DNA from: Deinococcus sp.
GTDB taxonomy: Bacteria; Deinococcota; Deinococci; Deinococcales; Deinococcaceae
Direction of reading: 5' to 3'
Assembly: GCA_028287665.1 (NCBI GenBank)
Contig: JAQBPF010000019.1
Location: 1 to 11,060 of the forward strand
DNA length: 11,060 nucleotides
Position numbers and translations under genes: made by a program. The notes below the pieces were generated by a model. It made no database searches. It was not told the origin of the DNA and saw nothing but the letters and a program-made list of their open reading frames with translations. Within the stretch, counting starts at the first letter, position 1; every line of letters begins with the position of its first letter. Below, in pieces: positions 1-6,344 of this stretch.

Positions 1-699
1 ATCACCGGGCGGGATGTGGATGAGGCCAGAGACCGGGTGCTGATGGGACCCGAACGCCGCAGCCTGGTGGTCAGAGAAGCCGACCGCCAGGTGACTGCCT
101 ACCACGAAGTCGGCCATGCCCTCGCCGCTCAGTTGCTCCCGCATGCCAACCGGGTCGCCAAACTGACCGTCGTGCCGCGTGGGCGTGCTGCGGGCTACAT
201 GATGCCCGACGCCGATGACCGCCTGCACGTCACCCGCCCCGCGCTGGAAGACATGATCGCGGTGGCCCTCGCCGGACGCGCCGCCGAAGAAGTCATCTAC
301 GGCGAGGTGACCACCGGGGCACAAAACGACTTTCAGCAGGCCACCAATATTGCCCGCAAAATGGTCACTGAATGGGGCATGTCGGCCCGAATCGGCAAGG
401 TCGCCCTGGCCAGCGATGACGGCAACTTCCTGGGGGGCGGCTCTCAGTCCATGCCCATCAGCGAGGCCACAGCGTTTGCCGTAGACGAGGAGGTGCGGGC
501 GTTGATCGATACCGCCTACGCCCGCGTACTGGACCTGGTGCAGGAGCATCTGGCGGGCATCCACGAGATCGTTACGGTTCTGATTCGCCGCGAAACCCTC
601 AGTGGCGAGGAATTCAGCATCCTGCTGGCAGGAGGCACGCTGGACGATCTGCCCTCATCCCTGCCCCATACGGGCGGCGCCTCTCCCCTGCCTGCTTGA
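1..699 (+). CDS. ftsH: ATP-dependent zinc metalloprotease FtsH, C-terminal part (5' end outside window)
   Basis: The reading frame is open from base 1, so the gene begins upstream. Only the end of the AAA+ region and the M41 peptidase domain are present. The zinc-binding HEVGH motif lies at visible residues 35-39 (nt 103-117), preceded by the family-typical GPERRS and TAYHE. The third zinc ligand is probably the Asp of the TTGAQND segment at about residue 110, followed by the usual helix ending in EWGMS. FtsH is a membrane-anchored hexameric protease that degrades misfolded membrane proteins and short-lived regulators; the membrane segments and Walker motifs lie outside the window. The last 20 or so residues are a Ser/Pro/Ala-rich tail. 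A stem-loop terminator follows at 784-823. Deinococcus genomes carry more than one FtsH, and I cannot say which paralogue this is. Confidence 0.95.
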   Translation: MTGRDVDEARDRVLMGPERRSLVVREADRQVTAYHEVGHALAAQLLPHANRVAKLTVVPRGRAAGYMMPDADDRLHVTRPALEDMIAVALAGRAAEEVIYGEVTTGAQNDFQQATNIARKMVTEWGMSARIGKVALASDDGNFLGGGSQSMPISEATAFAVDEEVRALIDTAYARVLDLVQEHLAGIHEIVTVLIRRETLSGEEFSILLAGGTLDDLPSSLPHTGGASPLPA

Positions 700-783
700 G
701 AGCGGCCAGAGAGAACACATCAGAATTTGTTCAACACCACAACTTGTTTCAGAGACAATTTTCCAAAAGACAACACTTCAACG

Positions 784-830
784 GACGCCGCCTCAAGATC
801 ACATCGATTCTTGAGGCGGCGTCTTTGTGT
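784..830 (+). terminator. Intrinsic terminator after ftsH, probably bidirectional
   Basis: A perfect 15-bp inverted repeat (784-798 with 809-823) encloses a 10-nt loop and is followed on the plus strand by TTTGTGTCTT. It lies 84 nt after the ftsH stop and 26 nt beyond the stop of the convergent channel gene. On the minus strand the downstream bases are only moderately T-rich, so termination there is less certain. Confidence 0.85.
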
Positions 831-849
831 CTTCGTGCCGGGTTAAACG

Positions 850-2031
850 CTAGGTCTCGTCGGCTTCCGGGTCGCGGGTGGTACTGGGTTTCACAGGGCT
901 ATGGCTGCGGTCTTGCGTGTCACGTGGGTCGCGGGGAAGGTCATCGCGGGTGATTTTGATTTCGATGGGCGACCCCCCGAAATTCAGAGACCGCTGCGGA
1001 AAAGGAATCTCGATTCCTGCCTGATCCATTGCAATCTTAATCCGGCGGTTGTACTCGCGCCCAATCGCGTACTGGCTCTTGGGCTGCACCTTATACAGCG
1101 CCCGCAAGGTCACGCTGTCGGGGGCCAGTTGGGTCACGCCCTGCATTTCCGGGGGCTCCAGGAAGAACGGATGCCATTCGGGATCGGCGTAAATTTCGTT
1201 GCTCACGGCTTCCAGCACACGCAGAGCCTCATTCACATTAGCAGCGTAGGTCACGTTGACGGTGGCCACCACACGGCTCCAATCCTTGCTGCTGACACTC
1301 ACGGTCTGAATCTGGCCGTTGGGGATGATGTGCACCGTCCCGTCCAAGGCCCGCAGAGCCGTGACACGCAGATTCAGCCGCTCCACATTGCCCGACAACA
1401 GGCCGGTATTGACGGTAATCACGTCACCTATGCCGTACTGGTCTTCCAGCAGGATAAAAAACCCGGTGAACACGTCTTTGATCAGGCTCTGCGCCCCAAA
1501 GCCGACCGCCAACCCCAGGACCGACACACCTGCCAGAAGGCCAGTGGCATTTACCCCCAGCGTTTCCAGCCCGGCGATCAGGCCGATCACCACCACCACG
1601 GCCTTGAGTGAGCTTTCGACCACTCCTTTGAGGGTCTGAACGCGCACACTGCGGCGGTTGAATTCCTCCTCGGCCACGATGCGTCCAGCCAGCGTCCCAA
1701 TCAGGTTCCAGGCGATCAGGGCCAGGGCCATGATGACCACAGCCTTCCCGGCACTGTTGCGGAAACCCCCCACGATGTCCTGACCCAGATCAAAGAGGAA
1801 CGGCACCGAGGGCAGATAAGCCACATGGGTCGCCACAGCCAGCCAGCCCACGGCGCAGATCAGCAGCCACAGCCACTTCAGCACCACAATGAGGCGGCGG
1901 TTGACGTGGCTTTCCAGTGCCCGCAGCAGCATGCGCCCAAAGCGGTAGAGGGCATAGGCCGTCAGGGCCGTCAGGGCCAACCCCAGCCACACCTGCGGCT
2001 TGGATAATTGAATGGTCAAGGCGTCCAGCAT
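850..2031 (-). CDS. MscS-family mechanosensitive ion channel
   Basis: This 393-residue protein has five predicted membrane segments, at about residues 13-30, 47-70, 94-116, 141-158 and 164-186. The last is the pore-lining helix of the MscS family, rich in small residues (GLLAGVSVLGLAVGFGAQSL), and leads into the characteristic KDVFTGFFILLEDQYGIGD stretch. The cytoplasmic beta domain follows, with DGTVHIIPNG at about 230-239. Channels of this family open under membrane tension and release solutes during hypo-osmotic shock; some members have other triggers. The last 30 or so residues are charged and probably disordered. The ATG at 2029-2031 has only a weak upstream purine run. It follows plsX by 63 nt with no U-tract terminator between them, so it is likely the last gene of the NYN-plsX unit. 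Confidence 0.92.
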   Translation of the reverse strand: MLDALTIQLSKPQVWLGLALTALTAYALYRFGRMLLRALESHVNRRLIVVLKWLWLLICAVGWLAVATHVAYLPSVPFLFDLGQDIVGGFRNSAGKAVVIMALALIAWNLIGTLAGRIVAEEEFNRRSVRVQTLKGVVESSLKAVVVVIGLIAGLETLGVNATGLLAGVSVLGLAVGFGAQSLIKDVFTGFFILLEDQYGIGDVITVNTGLLSGNVERLNLRVTALRALDGTVHIIPNGQIQTVSVSSKDWSRVVATVNVTYAANVNEALRVLEAVSNEIYADPEWHPFFLEPPEMQGVTQLAPDSVTLRALYKVQPKSQYAIGREYNRRIKIAMDQAGIEIPFPQRSLNFGGSPIEIKITRDDLPRDPRDTQDRSHSPVKPSTTRDPEADET

Positions 2032-2094
2032 CCGCTCAATCTCTCATAAATCCATGAGCAGAGACCGCATCCGGGGGATAAACGCCCCCACCGC

Positions 2095-3150
2095 CTACCC
2101 AGGCGACTGGGCTCCGAAAGCGGCTTCCAGTTTGGGAATCAGTTGGGCTTCGTGGGCACGGGCCGCCCTGAGAAGCGCGTTTTTGACCGCCCTGGCGTCG
2201 GCGCTGCCGTGCCCGATAAAGGCCAGCCCCCGCACGCCCACCAGAATGCTGGCCCCGTAGGTGCTGGGGTCCATCCGTTCGGCCAGACCGCGCAGTGCGC
2301 CGCGCACCAGCAGGCCTCCCAGTTTGCTTTTGAGGGTACTGCCCAGGGCCTCACGCACCCAGCCAAACAACACTTTGGCTTCTCCCTCGGCCAGTTTCAG
2401 CACCACGTTGCCGGTAAAGCCGTCTGTCACCACGATGTCGGTGGTGCCCAGAAACACATCCCGGCCTTCCACGTTGCCGTGAAAATTCAGCGTTTTGCCG
2501 TGCATGTGCCGCAACAGGGCGTGGGTTTCAAGAACCAGCGCACTGCCCTTGTGGTCTTCCTCGCCAATGCTGAGCAGGCCGACCGTGGGGCTGTGTTTGT
2601 CTTCCACCACCTGCAGGTACACGCTGGCCAACCGCGCCCACTGCGCCAGATACTGCGCCTTCACGTCGGCGTTGGCTCCGGTATCGAGCAGGGTCGTAAA
2701 GCCGGATTTGGCAGGCAGATGGGTCAGGATGGCGGGCCGATCTACACCCTTGATTCGCCCCAGGGTCAGCAGGGCACTCGCCATCGTGGCCCCGCTGTGC
2801 CCCATGCTGACCGCAGCGGCGGCCTTGCCTTCCTTCACCAATCGGGTACACACGTTGATGCTGGCCTCGGTGCGGCTCCGGACATCACTGGCGTGTTCGT
2901 CCATGCCAATAACGTCTGCTGCATCCACGACTTCCAGGGGCAGACTGGAGCTTCCGGCGTGCTTGCCCAGTTCGGCGTGCAACTTGACCCGGTCTCCGAC
3001 CAGCAGCACCGAAACGCCTGCACGGGCCGCCAGAACCGCGCCCTCTACATTCGGCGGTGCACCGTGATCGCCGCCCACGGCGTCCAGTGCAATGGGCAGA
3101 GCGGATTCAACGGTGGCTTCAGAAGAAGAAGACTTAGCGGTCATCCGCAT
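2095..3150 (-). CDS. plsX: Phosphate acyltransferase PlsX
   Basis: PlsX converts acyl-ACP and phosphate to acyl-phosphate, which PlsY uses to acylate glycerol-3-phosphate at the start of phospholipid synthesis. It is a soluble, membrane-associated enzyme. Family signatures run through the 351 residues: LDAVGGDHGAPPNVEGA (about 22-38), IGMDEH, GRIKGVDRPA, LLDTGANAD, VGLLSIGEEDHKG, FHGNVEGRDVF, DIVVTDGFTGNVVLK and a C-terminal GHGSADARAVKNAL. The usual SAGNTGA segment reads SMGHSGA here. The first 17 residues are a Ser-rich extension. ATG codons at 3150 and 3144 are both possible, neither has a clear Shine-Dalgarno, and both lie inside the end of the upstream nuclease gene, so initiation probably depends on translational coupling. 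The mscS-type gene follows 63 nt downstream. Confidence 0.95.
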   Translation of the reverse strand: MRMTAKSSSSEATVESALPIALDAVGGDHGAPPNVEGAVLAARAGVSVLLVGDRVKLHAELGKHAGSSSLPLEVVDAADVIGMDEHASDVRSRTEASINVCTRLVKEGKAAAAVSMGHSGATMASALLTLGRIKGVDRPAILTHLPAKSGFTTLLDTGANADVKAQYLAQWARLASVYLQVVEDKHSPTVGLLSIGEEDHKGSALVLETHALLRHMHGKTLNFHGNVEGRDVFLGTTDIVVTDGFTGNVVLKLAEGEAKVLFGWVREALGSTLKSKLGGLLVRGALRGLAERMDPSTYGASILVGVRGLAFIGHGSADARAVKNALLRAARAHEAQLIPKLEAAFGAQSPG

Positions 3151-3733
3151 CAGTCAGCGCCGCTGACGTGTAGAAAGGTCTGGTTTCTGTGCCGCGTGTC
3201 TCGGAGCCCCGGCTGCCTTCACTGGGCAGGCGGTAACCAGGACGCTCGACCTGCTCGCGGATGTCCTTGAAGTCCACGTATCCGTCGGCAGCATTGCGGA
3301 GCTCGTAACTGGTCATTTCGGGAATACTGGCCACAATGACGCGCTTGCCGCGTGCCCGCAGGACTTCCACAGGACGCTCGAAGTCCCCGTCGCCCGTCAG
3401 CAGCACAGCCGTATCAAAACGCTCGGAGGTTGTCAGCAAATCAGTGACGATCTCTATATCCAGGCTGGCGCGGCGGTACGTATCGCCGTGTTCATCTGTA
3501 TTTTCCCGCAATGGACGGGTCCGGACGGTGTACCCCATGTACGTCAATGCATCGATGAAACGCTTTTGCTTGTCGTCCATAGGCAACGGGACAGCGGTGT
3601 AATAAAAAGCGTTGTACAACACGCCGTAGCCCGCAAAGTGCTCCAGAATCTTGCGGTGATCAAAGTTCCAGCCGAGGCGTTTGGCTGCTGCGTATACGTT
3701 TGCGCCGTCAATAAATAATGCAATTCGTTCCAT
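3134..3733 (-). CDS. NYN/LabA-type (PIN-like, DUF88) putative RNase
   Basis: This 199-residue protein belongs to the NYN domain family, PIN-like folds with a cluster of acidic residues that bind metal and are thought to cut RNA. The expected acids are visible: D9 in ALFIDGANVY, D92 and D98 in SLDIEIVTDLL, and D115/D117 in LLTGDGDFE, followed by the LabA-like stretch VLRARGKRVIVAS. After about residue 165 the tail is low-complexity and polar. The frame stays open further upstream, but I chose the ATG at 3731-3733 because it starts exactly at the domain and has a good ribosome binding site (GGAAGGGA, with AAGGGA 6 nt before ATG). Its last 17 nt overlap the plsX start. The target RNA is unknown, and whether it is functionally tied to lipid synthesis cannot be told from sequence. 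Confidence 0.88.
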   Translation of the reverse strand: MERIALFIDGANVYAAAKRLGWNFDHRKILEHFAGYGVLYNAFYYTAVPLPMDDKQKRFIDALTYMGYTVRTRPLRENTDEHGDTYRRASLDIEIVTDLLTTSERFDTAVLLTGDGDFERPVEVLRARGKRVIVASIPEMTSYELRNAADGYVDFKDIREQVERPGYRLPSEGSRGSETRGTETRPFYTSAALTDADDR

Positions 3734-3735
3734 TT

Positions 3736-3827
3736 GAATCCCTTCCATCGGTAGAGCCTCCATCGAATCAGTGCGACTGAATCTCACTTGACACTTGCCT
3801 GTTCTGCAAAGATTAAAGGTCAGATTC
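3736..3827. promoter_or_regulatory. Cluster of GAATC motifs upstream of the NYN gene
   Basis: An imperfect inverted repeat lies at 3765-3783: GAATCAGT, 3-nt spacer, ACTGAATC, with 7 of 8 positions paired. Further GAATC/GATTC copies lie at 3736-3740 and 3823-3827. This could be an operator for the NYN-plsX-mscS unit, whose promoter must lie between the DUF309 stop and 3733 unless there is read-through. No convincing -35/-10 pair was found on the minus strand; TATAGA at 3835-3840 is a weak -10 candidate. Confidence 0.25.
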
Positions 3828-3880
3828 AATGCGTTCTATAGAGGATAACCTAATCAGCAAAAGAAAGGCAGGCCAGAGGG

Positions 3881-4225
3881 TCAGCCGATTTGCAGCGGCA
3901 ACTGGGGCCGCGCCTGATCCACTTCAGGAGCGTGAAGCGCCGCCCAGACATCGGCCCTCAACTGGGCCAGATTCAATCCGGCGTACTGGGCGGGCAGAGC
4001 ATCAAGATATTTTTCAGCCTTGAAAAAATTGCGGTGGGCCAGGCTGCCGTGAGACCAACGTTTATGCAGGGCGGCTGCCAGCAAAATCAGAGCCTGAAGA
4101 CAGGCCCGTTCCTCCCCCGTGGCCCGCAGCCACACCCCTTCCCAGGCCTCGTGCGCTTCCCACCAGTGGCCCGCGTTAAAAAGCCGGATTCCGTCTTGCC
4201 ACGCCTCACTGCCTGTTGCCGTCAT
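3881..4225 (-). CDS. DUF309 family protein
   Basis: This 114-residue helical protein matches DUF309 (PF03745). The family hallmark is the N-terminal helix pair with LFNAGHWWEAHEAWEGVW at about residues 15-32, followed by a second helix with ERACLQALILLAAALHKRW at about 39-57. The molecular function of the family is not established. His, Glu and Trp residues of the HEAWE motif are its most conserved part. No Shine-Dalgarno precedes the ATG at 4223-4225. Instead a TACTGT hexamer ends 6 nt upstream, which suggests a leaderless transcript. The gene is divergent from trxA and 147 nt upstream of the NYN gene, with no clear terminator between, so weak co-transcription is possible. Confidence 0.88.
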   Translation of the reverse strand: MTATGSEAWQDGIRLFNAGHWWEAHEAWEGVWLRATGEERACLQALILLAAALHKRWSHGSLAHRNFFKAEKYLDALPAQYAGLNLAQLRADVWAALHAPEVDQARPQLPLQIG

Positions 4226-4231
4226 GCCCCA

Positions 4232-4237
4232 ACAGTA
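4232..4237 (-). promoter_or_regulatory. Putative -10 element of a leaderless DUF309 promoter
   Basis: TACTGT on the minus strand (TANNNT type) lies 6 nt before the DUF309 ATG. This places the expected transcription start at or next to the A of the start codon. The -35 position at 17-bp spacing (4255-4260) reads CCGTCA and falls inside a direct-repeat unit rather than a TTGACA-like sequence. Confidence 0.5.
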
Positions 4238-4249
4238 AGGCCGATCACT

Positions 4250-4285
4250 GCGTATGACGGCGCTATGACGGCCCTATGAACGCCG
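4250..4285 (-). repeat. Three 11-bp tandem direct repeats in the DUF309/trxA divergent region
   Basis: On the plus strand the units are TATGACGGCGC (4253-4263), TATGACGGCCC (4264-4274) and TATGAACGCCG (4275-4285). Read on the minus strand, two carry CCGTCATA and the third CGTTCATA, each 11 bp apart, about one helical turn. This layout is that of binding sites for PhoB/OmpR-type response regulators; the E. coli Pho box uses CTGTCAT at 11-bp spacing. The unit nearest DUF309 covers its -35 position. Regulator identity is inference only. Confidence 0.5.
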
Positions 4286-4333
4286 CGTTAGCGCCTGCCC
4301 ATGCCCTGCCTATCTGCCCAGTGTGCTCAGGCG

Positions 4334-4339
4334 TATACT
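4334..4339 (+). promoter_or_regulatory. Putative -10 element of a leaderless trxA promoter
   Basis: TATACT, a five-of-six match to TATAAT, is followed after 7 nt by the trxA ATG at 4347, with no Shine-Dalgarno between. The expected transcription start coincides with the start codon. No good TTGACA-like -35 is seen at 16-18 bp. Confidence 0.65.
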
Positions 4340-4346
4340 TTATTTT

Positions 4347-4706
4347 ATGAAGCCTGTAGAACTCTCAGACAGCAATTTTACCGCCGAAATCAGCGAAGGT
4401 TTAACCCTGGTCGATTTCTGGGCCCCCTGGTGTGGTCCCTGCCGCATCATCGCTCCAGTCATCGAAGAACTGGCCGGGCAGTACGAAGGCCGCGTCAAAA
4501 TCGGCAAGCTGAACGTAGACGATAACCCCATGGTGCAGGGCCAATACCGCGTCATGAGCATCCCTACCCTGATCCTGTTCAAAGATGGTCAGCCCGTAGA
4601 AGGTGTGGTCGGCGCACAGCCCAAGCGGGCCTTTGAAGCCCTGCTCGACAAGTACGCCGTGACTGCTCAGGCTCCTGTTGCCGCAGAAAGCGTCTCCGCC
4701 AACTAA
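4347..4706 (+). CDS. trxA: Thioredoxin
   Basis: This 119-residue protein has the complete thioredoxin fold signature: FWAPWCGPC with the redox pair C29 and C32, the buried Asp of LVDFW, and the cis-proline of the SIPT segment at about P73. Thioredoxin keeps cytosolic protein thiols reduced, drawing electrons from thioredoxin reductase, and serves ribonucleotide reductase, peroxiredoxins and methionine sulfoxide reductases. The last 15 or so residues form an Ala/Val-rich tail beyond the usual end of the fold. The frame is open 24 nt further upstream, but the ATG at 4347 is chosen because it begins exactly where thioredoxins begin and a TATACT -10 element lies just before it. A strong terminator follows, so it is monocistronic. 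Confidence 0.95.
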   Translation: MKPVELSDSNFTAEISEGLTLVDFWAPWCGPCRIIAPVIEELAGQYEGRVKIGKLNVDDNPMVQGQYRVMSIPTLILFKDGQPVEGVVGAQPKRAFEALLDKYAVTAQAPVAAESVSAN

Positions 4707-4720
4707 AACCCGCCACTCTC

Positions 4721-4751
4721 AAGCCGCCTCCGATCTGGGGGCGGTTTTTGT
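4721..4751 (+). terminator. Intrinsic terminator of trxA
   Basis: The stem CCGCCTC (4724-4730) pairs with GGGGCGG (4738-4744), including one T-G pair, around a 7-nt loop. TTTTTGTT follows. It begins 15 nt after the trxA stop. Confidence 0.9.
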
Positions 4752-4770
4752 TGTGTTCGTTCTGTAGGGT

Positions 4771-4803
4771 TTGATCCAGTGAATCGGAGGTCGGAGGGAT
4801 CAA
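4771..4803. repeat. Inverted repeat TTGATCC/GGATCAA
   Basis: A perfect 7-bp inverted repeat (4771-4777 with 4797-4803) flanks 19 nt that contain CGGAGG twice. It sits between the ends of trxA and the convergent hydrolase gene. There is no T-run on either strand, so it is not a classical terminator; function unknown. Confidence 0.3.
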
Positions 4804-4868
4804 GACCGCACACGCCAGAGCAGAAGGCACAAGCTGCACAGCCTCCGCAGGACCAACTTTCAAGAACT

Positions 4869-4893
4869 CCCCTCAGACCTACCCCTTCAGACC
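4869..4893. repeat. Short direct repeat CCCCTCAGACC / CCCCTTCAGACC
   Basis: Two near-identical copies (4869-4879 and 4882-4893) lie just downstream of the hydrolase stop codon. The arrangement is probably a local duplication; no function is assigned. Confidence 0.35.
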
Positions 4894-4899
4894 CGCGCC

Positions 4900-5472
4900 T
4901 CAGAACCGAACGACATCGGGCGGCGTCCAGGCGTGCAGCGCTTCACCCAGCAAAATCTCGCCCTCTTCCCATTCGCCGTGCCCACTGGCCACGTTGATGT
5001 GCCCGGCCTCGCCCGCAGACACCAGCTCAGCTTCCCACGCTTCGGCAAATTCGGTGGCCCGGTCCATAGTGACGTAAGGATCGTTTTCGCTGGCGATGAT
5101 CAGCGCCGGAAAGGGCAGCGGTTGCATCGGCACCGGGGCCATCTGGCAGACTGCCGGTTCTGTTTCGGCCATACCCGGCTGCTCGGCATCGGTGGGCCCG
5201 ACCAACAGCGCCCCACGCACCCGTTCATGCCCGCCGTAGATGTCGGCCCAGTGCACAATGGTCAGCACACCGCAGGAATGCCCCGCCAACACCAGATCGC
5301 CCGGAGTGGCGTCTATGGTTTCTTGCAACCGCGCCGACCAGCCTTCAGGTGTGGGGTCTTCCGGGTCATCCTGAACCACCCGCGCCGCACCGAATTTGGT
5401 CTCCCAGAGGGTTTGCCAGTGCTGAGGCCCGCTGTCACCAAGGCCGGGAACGATAATCAGGGTAGGCGTCAT
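4900..5472 (-). CDS. Alpha/beta hydrolase, RBBP9/YdeN family
   Basis: This 190-residue serine hydrolase has the short single-domain form of the RBBP9/YdeN family. The N-terminal VPGLGDSGPQHWQ is the family oxyanion region. The nucleophile elbow GHSCG gives S66, and the other triad members are probably D131 (ASENDPYV) and H158 (GHINVASGHGEW). Such proteins hydrolyse small esters in vitro, but their natural substrate is generally unknown. The ATG at 5470-5472 has no Shine-Dalgarno; TACCCT ends 6 nt upstream, consistent with a leaderless message. The gene is divergent from the methyltransferase (74 nt between starts) and convergent with trxA. No clear terminator was found after it. Confidence 0.9.
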   Translation of the reverse strand: MTPTLIIVPGLGDSGPQHWQTLWETKFGAARVVQDDPEDPTPEGWSARLQETIDATPGDLVLAGHSCGVLTIVHWADIYGGHERVRGALLVGPTDAEQPGMAETEPAVCQMAPVPMQPLPFPALIIASENDPYVTMDRATEFAEAWEAELVSAGEAGHINVASGHGEWEEGEILLGEALHAWTPPDVVRF

Positions 5473-5478
5473 AGGCAG

Positions 5479-5484
5479 AGGGTA
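5479..5484 (-). promoter_or_regulatory. Putative -10 element of a leaderless hydrolase promoter
   Basis: TACCCT on the minus strand (TANNNT type) is followed after 6 nt by the hydrolase ATG, the same geometry as at DUF309. No recognisable -35 was found. Confidence 0.4.
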
Positions 5485-5533
5485 GCAGGCAAGCGAGCCC
5501 TTGTGGGCAGGGCGTCTGTCAGCTTCGACAGCG

Positions 5534-5539
5534 TAAACT
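5534..5539 (+). promoter_or_regulatory. Putative -10 element of a leaderless methyltransferase promoter
   Basis: TAAACT, preceded by GCG exactly as at trxA, is followed after 7 nt by the ATG at 5547. No Shine-Dalgarno is present and no clear -35 was seen at normal spacing. Confidence 0.5.
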
Positions 5540-5546
5540 GCCCGCC

Positions 5547-6290
5547 ATGCACAACGCCGAATTCAACGACTTACGGCTGGCACAGCTTTACGAAACGCTC
5601 TGCCCGTGGGGAAGGTCGGATCAATTTTTTCTGGACTTGGCGAACGAAACTCCGAATTCACGCATCCTCGATCTCGGCTGCGGTACGGGGCAAATCACTC
5701 TGGCGCTGGCGGAAGCAGGGCATAGCGTAACGGGCATAGACCCCGCCGCTGCCTCATTGACCCTGGCAAGGGCCAAACCCGGAGCCGAACAGGTTGTCTG
5801 GATCGAGGGAACCTCAGTCGCTGCACCTGCCAATGCCTTCGATCTGGCCCTGATGACCAACCATGTCGCCCAGTTCATCACGGATGATGGGGCTTGGCTG
5901 GAGGTGCTGGCGGACATTCACCGCGCACTGGCTCCCGGAGGCCGACTGGGCTTCGACTCGCGCGACGCGGTGGCACGGGAGTGGGAGAAGTGGACTCGGT
6001 TCGGTACATACCAGCAGAGGCCCTTGCCAGATGGGAGGGAACTGGAGACTTGGACGGAAATGGGAGAGGCTTCAGGCGAGTTGGTCACGTTTGTCCACCA
6101 CTACGTCTTTTCAGGCACTGAAGAGGTGTTGCTGTCCCGCTCCACGCTCTGCTTCCGCTCGGAAGAAACGCTGCGGGCCAGCTTGAAGACTGTCGGCTTC
6201 GAGATCGAGGGGCTGTACGGCGGCTGGCACTATGAAACCGCGGGTCAGGGCGACGGCGAATTCATTGTGGTGGCCCGCGCCAGGAAATGA
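5547..6290 (+). CDS. Class I SAM-dependent methyltransferase, substrate unknown
   Basis: This 247-residue protein has a Rossmann-type methyltransferase domain in its N-terminal half. Motif I, ILDLGCGTG, is at residues 40-48 and binds S-adenosylmethionine; the acidic residue D65 at the end of strand 2 (VTGIDP) is expected to contact the ribose; FDLALMTNHVAQF at 98-110 is motif IV-like, and LAPGGRLGFDSRD follows. The C-terminal half, rich in beta strands with WTEMGEASGELVTFVHHYVF, is of the kind found in small-molecule methyltransferases, but I cannot name the substrate. The ATG follows a TAAACT -10 by 7 nt. The TGA stop overlaps the antisense U-tract of the r-protein operon terminator. Confidence 0.9.
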   Translation: MHNAEFNDLRLAQLYETLCPWGRSDQFFLDLANETPNSRILDLGCGTGQITLALAEAGHSVTGIDPAAASLTLARAKPGAEQVVWIEGTSVAAPANAFDLALMTNHVAQFITDDGAWLEVLADIHRALAPGGRLGFDSRDAVAREWEKWTRFGTYQQRPLPDGRELETWTEMGEASGELVTFVHHYVFSGTEEVLLSRSTLCFRSEETLRASLKTVGFEIEGLYGGWHYETAGQGDGEFIVVARARK

Positions 6291-6313
6291 AAAACCCCCC
6301 GCACAAGGCGGGG
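6290..6313 (-). terminator. Intrinsic terminator of the infA-rplQ operon
   Basis: On the minus strand CCCCGC (6313-6308) pairs with GCGGGG (6302-6297) around a 5-nt loop. Then come GG and TTTTT (6294-6290). It begins 31 nt after the rplQ stop. On the plus strand the bases after the stem are AGCGTTTA, a poor U-tract, so it mainly serves rplQ. The last T of the tract is the complement of the A ending the methyltransferase TGA. Confidence 0.9.
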
Positions 6314-6344
6314 AGCGTTTATCAGCGTTGAACTGAGGTGGGGG

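Noticed and set aside
901..1611. Long plus-strand frame antisense to the channel gene
   Set aside because: It is His/Gln/Pro-rich, as expected from reading a GC-rich gene on the wrong strand, while the minus frame is a clear MscS-family protein.
2032..2094. Small hairpins between plsX and the channel gene (GGGGG/CCCCC and CTCAT/ATGAG)
   Set aside because: Stems are only 5 bp and no U-tract follows, so they do not support a terminator or a separate regulatory element.
2143..3270. 375-codon plus-strand frame
   Set aside because: It runs antisense to plsX and the nuclease gene and shows no family features; GC-rich third positions keep such shadow frames open.
3829..4023. 64-residue plus-strand frame preceded by TTGACA, 17 nt and GATTAA
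   Set aside because: Most of it lies antisense to DUF309, the -10 is poor, no ribosome binding site or protein family is recognisable, and the residue pattern looks like an out-of-frame shadow.
3734..4346. Search for the Deinococcus radiation/desiccation response palindrome upstream of the NYN, DUF309 and trxA genes
   Set aside because: No sequence resembling the 17-bp palindromic motif was found by eye in these intergenic regions.
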